From: a virus
DNA: 49,015 bases
IMG/VR virus record: IMGVR_UViG_3300028393_000098
Span: 1-49,015 of that record
Reading direction: 5' to 3' (one strand)
A model generated the notes under the pieces. That model saw only the letters and a list, made by a program, of their open reading frames with translations, was not told where the DNA came from and made no database searches. Position numbers and translations under genes: made by a program. Positions 46,253 through 49,015 of this stretch are shown here, in pieces (position 1 is the first letter of the stretch; each line of letters begins with the position of its first letter).

Positions 46253-46489
46253 ATGAAGATGAATTATATTGAAAAGCAAGAAGAAATCAAAATGTTTGAT
46301 CGTAGACATGGTTCATACTTTGATCGTGGCTCAGCTGACAGCTACTATGGTCGTCCACGTGATCCACATCGTGGTGGTGTTGGTGGTGAGTCTGGTCCAA
46401 GAATCGAAGCTATCAACCCTGCAACTATCCATGCCTACAATGCTGGATATGATTACAATGAAGAATATGGTGATAAGAAGGAATATTGA
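46253..46489 (+). CDS. Small conserved phage protein
   Basis: 78 aa after AAAGGAAATATT. MFDRRHGSYFDRGSADSYYG followed by RPRDPHRGG is a recurring motif of tiny phage proteins, rich in Gly, Arg and Tyr; it looks unstructured. The tail is acidic (YDYNEEYGDKKEY). Function unknown. Confidence 0.65.
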   Translation: MKMNYIEKQEEIKMFDRRHGSYFDRGSADSYYGRPRDPHRGGVGGESGPRIEAINPATIHAYNAGYDYNEEYGDKKEY

Positions 46490-46490
46490 T

Positions 46491-46706
46491 ATGACAGATT
46501 TTGTTTATGTGTTAGTCGGTACAAACGACGATGGCACTGAAGTGCTTGGTGTTTATACTACGTATGAAGCAGCCGAGAAAGAAAAGTTCGCCATCATACG
46601 TGACTACTACGATATCCCTGAGGATGAGGTAGATGACTGCGACCTTGACGAAGAGATTGAATCAATGGGTCATGAGATGAATATTTACACAAGGAAATTG
46701 CTATGA
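46491..46706 (+). CDS. Small acidic hypothetical protein
   Basis: 71 aa from ATG 46491, one base after the previous stop. FVYVLVGTNDDGTEVLGVYT and the following YEAAEKEKF form a small beta-hairpin-plus-helix unit common in phage host-interaction genes. Acidic C-terminal half. Unknown function. Confidence 0.6.
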   Translation: MTDFVYVLVGTNDDGTEVLGVYTTYEAAEKEKFAIIRDYYDIPEDEVDDCDLDEEIESMGHEMNIYTRKLL

Positions 46707-46900
46707 ATTTAAAGATGTATCAATCCGTAGGTTTACCCCTATACAAAGGTATCCCGATCGACAGACTGAAGGAAGTCCAAGCGCATTTCCGTAAGAACAT
46801 TACAGGAATTCGATATATATTTCGTGGTCCTCGTTATGATAGCATGCGTTGCTCCACTCGTAAACGTGACGCACATTCCTTTGATATCTACACAAGATGA
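46703..46900 (+). CDS. Small basic hypothetical protein
   Basis: 65 aa, ATGA overlap at both ends. PIDRLKEVQAHFRKNITG then IRYIFRGPRYDSMRCSTRKR: basic beta-rich half. No family recognised. Confidence 0.55.
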   Translation: MNLKMYQSVGLPLYKGIPIDRLKEVQAHFRKNITGIRYIFRGPRYDSMRCSTRKRDAHSFDIYTR

Positions 46901-47106
46901 ATACAATCTTTGCTCTTATAATCCTGACCTCAAATGGTCCAATGCAAGCCCATCAGTTCGCCTCAATGGCTGAGTGTCAGAAAGTTCTTTCAACCCTAAG
47001 ATCTGAGGCATTTTGTGCGGAACAGAAGCCAGTTGATATAAATTCTTCTATAAACCTAATGTTTGATGTTATGTCTAAAATGAAATCAAGGATGGAAGCA
47101 CTATGA
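46897..47106 (+). CDS. Small hypothetical protein with hydrophobic N-terminus
   Basis: 69 aa. MNTIFALIILTSNGPMQAHQ could be a short signal or anchor; two Cys (ECQ, FCAEQ) follow. ATGA overlaps. No family recognised. Confidence 0.5.
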   Translation: MNTIFALIILTSNGPMQAHQFASMAECQKVLSTLRSEAFCAEQKPVDINSSINLMFDVMSKMKSRMEAL

Positions 47107-47243
47107 AAACTCTAAAAGAACAAGAAACCGAAGCATTCCTGGCAATGGCTGAAGCAATGAAAACACTGGAACAACAATTAGCAGCAGCAAACGAACGCAT
47201 CCGTCAACTGGAAGCACAAGTCTATGGAGGGACTACCAAATGA
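47103..47243 (+). CDS. Short coiled-coil protein
   Basis: 46 aa, almost entirely one heptad-repeat helix (LEQQLAAANERIRQLEAQV). ATGA overlap at both ends, so translation is coupled. May dimerise. Unknown function. Confidence 0.5.
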   Translation: MKTLKEQETEAFLAMAEAMKTLEQQLAAANERIRQLEAQVYGGTTK

Positions 47244-47371
47244 AAGTTAGAAAATTAATTCTAAAGCTGTACAGAGCAATCATCAGAAAAGATCTTAAGA
47301 AAGAAGCCAAGATTAACAAAAAATTACTCAAGAAATCCATCAAGGGTAAAAACACACACCCAATCGTATGA
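47240..47371 (+). CDS. Very basic small protein
   Basis: 43 aa, Lys/Arg/Ile rich (MKVRKLILKLYRAIIRKDLK). ATGA overlaps. Probably a nucleic-acid-binding or membrane-interacting peptide. Confidence 0.5.
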   Translation: MKVRKLILKLYRAIIRKDLKKEAKINKKLLKKSIKGKNTHPIV

Positions 47372-47607
47372 CCACATTCACCACCGAAGATCGTCTCTCA
47401 GCCGAGTACGAATCCCATCCGACAAAGACCATTAATGATGCCACTGGTAATACCTACGCATCCGTAATCGATCTAGGAACTACCGTGAGGATTCAACTCC
47501 ATCCTAATCTAGTGGATCGCACTAAGTTTATTAATATTGACAAGCGAGCAGTTGCGGAGTTAATCTCTATTCTAACCGACTATACATTTCCAAAGTATCA
47601 AGACTAA
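47368..47607 (+). CDS. Small hypothetical protein
   Basis: 79 aa. ASVIDLGTTVRIQLHPNL, then FINIDKRAVAELISILTDY: beta hairpin and helix, a typical small phage fold. ATGA overlap upstream, TAATG downstream. Codon use here is less A/T-biased at third positions than in the structural genes. Confidence 0.55.
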   Translation: MTTFTTEDRLSAEYESHPTKTINDATGNTYASVIDLGTTVRIQLHPNLVDRTKFINIDKRAVAELISILTDYTFPKYQD

Positions 47608-47786
47608 TGATATTAGAGCAATCCAAAGATCCCGTATCCGCCAAGTATAATCAGTCTACTTCTTCCTGGGAGATCCAAGAAAAGACCAGATATCGCTGGT
47701 TATCCTCCAAGAATAAACCCGAATCTCCTCATTTCTATGACATAACTGATGCTCTTAATTGGATAATCGCATATGACAATCGATAA
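47607..47786 (+). CDS. Small hypothetical protein
   Basis: 59 aa starting in TAATG. Trp/Ser/Lys rich (STSSWEIQEKTRYRWLSS), ending ITDALNWIIAYDNR. No motif recognised; overlaps the next small gene by 14 bases. Confidence 0.5.
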   Translation: MILEQSKDPVSAKYNQSTSSWEIQEKTRYRWLSSKNKPESPHFYDITDALNWIIAYDNR

Positions 47787-47886
47787 CCTACTCTGGCTCA
47801 TAGCCACTATTATAACTACACCAATCTCCGCACTAGCATGCTGCTGGTTCGGAATATTATTACAAAATGACTCTAAGACCGACTAA
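47773..47886 (+). CDS. Tiny membrane protein
   Basis: 37 aa with one hydrophobic helix (LLWLIATIITTPISALACCW). Overlaps genes on both sides in other frames. Confidence 0.45.
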   Translation: MTIDNLLWLIATIITTPISALACCWFGILLQNDSKTD

Positions 47887-47980
47887 GCCAAAGATACCAG
47901 AAGGTGATATACATCCTAGAGAATGGATCCCACTGGTACTGGTTGCTCTAATAATCCTATACCTATTCATAACATCATGA
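47867..47980 (+). CDS. Tiny membrane protein
   Basis: 37 aa: Pro/Lys-rich start and a C-terminal membrane helix (WIPLVLVALIILYLFITS). Ends in an ATGA overlap. Confidence 0.45.
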   Translation: MTLRPTKPKIPEGDIHPREWIPLVLVALIILYLFITS

Positions 47981-48159
47981 ATGAATTATACAATGAAACA
48001 ATCGTAAGAAACGGTAAAACGTATAGGTATGATCTCGATTATGACTGTTACTATAGAGTGCATACACCAGAAGAACTAAGCCACTGGGGAGCATTCGGTT
48101 GGATCTATTGCGTATTGGCTCTGGCAGTGATGTGCTATGTGGTTGAAACAGTAAAATGA
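47977..48159 (+). CDS. Small membrane-anchored protein
   Basis: 60 aa from ATG 47977 (ATGA); an upstream in-frame ATG at 47923 would overlap the previous gene heavily. Tyr/Asp-rich polar half (YRYDLDYDCYYRVHTPEEL), then a membrane helix (FGWIYCVLALAVMCYVVE). Third tiny membrane protein in a row. Confidence 0.5.
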   Translation: MNELYNETIVRNGKTYRYDLDYDCYYRVHTPEELSHWGAFGWIYCVLALAVMCYVVETVK

Positions 48160-48374
48160 GTAAGAAGAAACGTGCCACTGGTCTTAATCCGCATAACGAA
48201 GTATCTACCGATATAAACCGAGTTGCTTATAGTAAGACAATGAATACGATTCGCCTTAATGATGAATGGCGTAGGTTATGCATAGAAGATCCAACTATAC
48301 CATTTAGAATAAGTTTCCCTGAGTGGCGTAAGAAACAAATGCGTAATCGGTATCATCGCGGATCGGCTAAATAG
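48156..48374 (+). CDS. Small basic hypothetical protein
   Basis: 72 aa, ATGA overlap. Basic (MSKKKRATGLNPHNEV; FPEWRKKQMRNRYHRG). Helical centre with several Arg. No family recognised. Confidence 0.55.
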   Translation: MSKKKRATGLNPHNEVSTDINRVAYSKTMNTIRLNDEWRRLCIEDPTIPFRISFPEWRKKQMRNRYHRGSAK

Positions 48375-48411
48375 ACTTCTATCTTGTTACCCTTGTCCGC
48401 CCACAATCGCC

Positions 48412-48705
48412 ATGCCAACTAAACGCATTCGTACTTATCCCGAGAAGCAATGTCCCACCTGCCACACCACATTCGCCAAGCAAGGTAAGTATTGTTCCAG
48501 AGCATGTGGCAACTCTCGTGTCTTCACACCTACCTATAAAGCGAAGATCAGTCGTGGTGTCCGTCAGAAAATGATTGATGATCCTGAGCATAAACAAAAG
48601 ATCGTGGCAGCAATTCAACCCGATATTCCTATACCACCTATGACGGAATCACCACTGGGTTTAGACCAGTTCTTAGCCGATGGTGACCTTTGGACCGAAG
48701 TGTAG
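48412..48705 (+). CDS. Zinc-finger protein, homing-endonuclease-associated type
   Basis: 97 aa. CPTCHTTFAKQGKYCSRACG gives four Cys for one zinc (CxxC...CxxxC), then TPTYKAKISRGVRQKMIDD, a helix-turn pattern (KISxGVRxKM) like NUMOD3 DNA-binding repeats. Such modules occur in phage homing nucleases, but no nuclease domain is present here; may be a free-standing DNA-binding protein or a remnant. Confidence 0.65.
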   Translation: MPTKRIRTYPEKQCPTCHTTFAKQGKYCSRACGNSRVFTPTYKAKISRGVRQKMIDDPEHKQKIVAAIQPDIPIPPMTESPLGLDQFLADGDLWTEV

Positions 48706-48729
48706 TTGCAAGAGTTCAATCAAGTTTAT

Positions 48730-48758
48730 TTGACGAATTCCCCAATACCCCGTATAAT
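48730..48758 (+). promoter_or_regulatory. Sigma70-like promoter
   Basis: TTGACG at 48730-48735 and TATAAT at 48753-48758, 17-base spacer. The only ORF after it is 6 codons (ATG at 48763), so it may drive a leader or reinforce the next promoter. Confidence 0.65.
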
Positions 48759-48840
48759 AACCATGTCGGGTTTGATAAAGTGATGTAGTAACAGCTGTTT
48801 TATATCGTTGTTTTATCCCTACGAAACAATCAAATATCCC

Positions 48841-48869
48841 TTTACTTTAATACCGAATTAGCGTATACT
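48841..48869 (+). promoter_or_regulatory. Sigma70-like promoter, leaderless type
   Basis: TTTACT at 48841-48846 and TATACT at 48864-48869, 17-base spacer; ATG 48876 lies 6 bases on. Confidence 0.75.
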
Positions 48870-48875
48870 TACTGT

Positions 48876-49015
48876 ATGAACATTGAAAAAGAACATATAA
48901 TGATTACTCGTGAATTCCTCTCTACTTTGACCTTCCGTGTTATGACCGATTCCGATAAGACAGGTTTCGCTGGGGTCATGTCTCCAATTCCCCTTATTGC
49001 TGAAACCGAAGATTT
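48876..49015 (+). CDS. Hypothetical protein, cut by window end
   Basis: The first 46 codons are visible (MNIEKEHIMITREFLSTLTF ...). No ribosome site before the ATG, as expected from a leaderless transcript. The start resembles the 24-residue ORF at 45111 (MKIENE), whose promoter is also almost identical. The rest lies beyond the window, so no function can be given. Confidence 0.55.
   Translation, partial: MNIEKEHIMITREFLSTLTFRVMTDSDKTGFAGVMSPIPLIAETED

Noticed and set aside
46269-46490. N-terminal extension of the small acidic gene at 46491
   Set aside because: The extension reads the neighbouring gene out of frame as a Val/Ile-rich peptide; the ATG at 46491 directly follows the previous stop.
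1-49015. Minus-strand ORFs throughout, such as those near 10000-10400, 26165-26440 and 28266-28589
   Set aside because: All lie opposite well-supported + strand genes, or antisense to tRNAs; none has a recognisable domain or a convincing ribosome site.
1-49015. CRISPR array, insertion sequence, integrase or attachment site
   Set aside because: No direct-repeat arrays, transposase motifs or tyrosine/serine recombinase signatures were seen.

Overview
The window looks like part of a large, AT-rich, lytic T4-like (myovirus-type) phage of an aquatic Gram-negative bacterium. The evidence is a T4 gp61-type primase, T4-type RNase H, class I ribonucleotide reductase NrdA/NrdB, dCMP deaminase, a MazG-like enzyme, a spanin pair that implies a host outer membrane, conserved T4-like hypotheticals, 27 tRNA or tRNA-like genes and eight 2-oxoglutarate/Fe(II) oxygenases. 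Every supported gene lies on the + strand. Genes are tightly packed, with many ATGA/TAATG stop-start overlaps. The host cannot be named from the sequence.

Layout. 1-5127: class II glutamine amidotransferase, amidoligase and GNAT acetyltransferase, then, behind their own promoter, a probable amino acid:DNA transferase, an unknown ORF, a P-loop kinase of the 5-hydroxymethyl-dU kinase type, and an HExxH protein. I read this as a candidate thymidine-hypermodification locus with an unusual amide-forming side pathway. 5128-12115: a T4-like late promoter, then genes that mostly begin with a short motif resembling the T4 capsid-targeting sequence. They include two HxGH nucleotidylyltransferase-fold proteins, a KxDG ligase-like protein and a possible nuclease-like protein, with a Dps gene among them that lacks the motif. 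They may be enzymes packaged in the head. 12149-15014: structural and conserved T4-like genes, the spanins and a coiled-coil/TM protein (lysis module). 15055-20132: primase, NrdA, NrdB, a methyltransferase, a zinc ribbon and an oxygenase. 20129-27927: GIY-YIG nuclease, membrane proteins, MazG-like enzyme, phosphatase, RNase H and small conserved genes. 27973-30003: four exported, lipoprotein or membrane proteins. 30012-31415: beta-rich protein, dCMP deaminase and DUF2061. 31829-36684: tRNA cluster with structured spacers and interspersed small genes. 36719-40713: DUF458 protein and a family of beta-domain virion-like proteins. 41209-44404: a methyltransferase plus four tandem oxygenases. 44406-49015: small early-type genes and an AAA+ ATPase.

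Regulation. Thirteen sigma70-like promoters recur, all with a 17-base spacer. Several put the start codon 5-8 bases after the -10 box, so the mRNAs should be leaderless or nearly so. Several follow hairpin terminators, forming repeated terminator-promoter punctuation. Family names here come from recognising sequence motifs, not from database searches.
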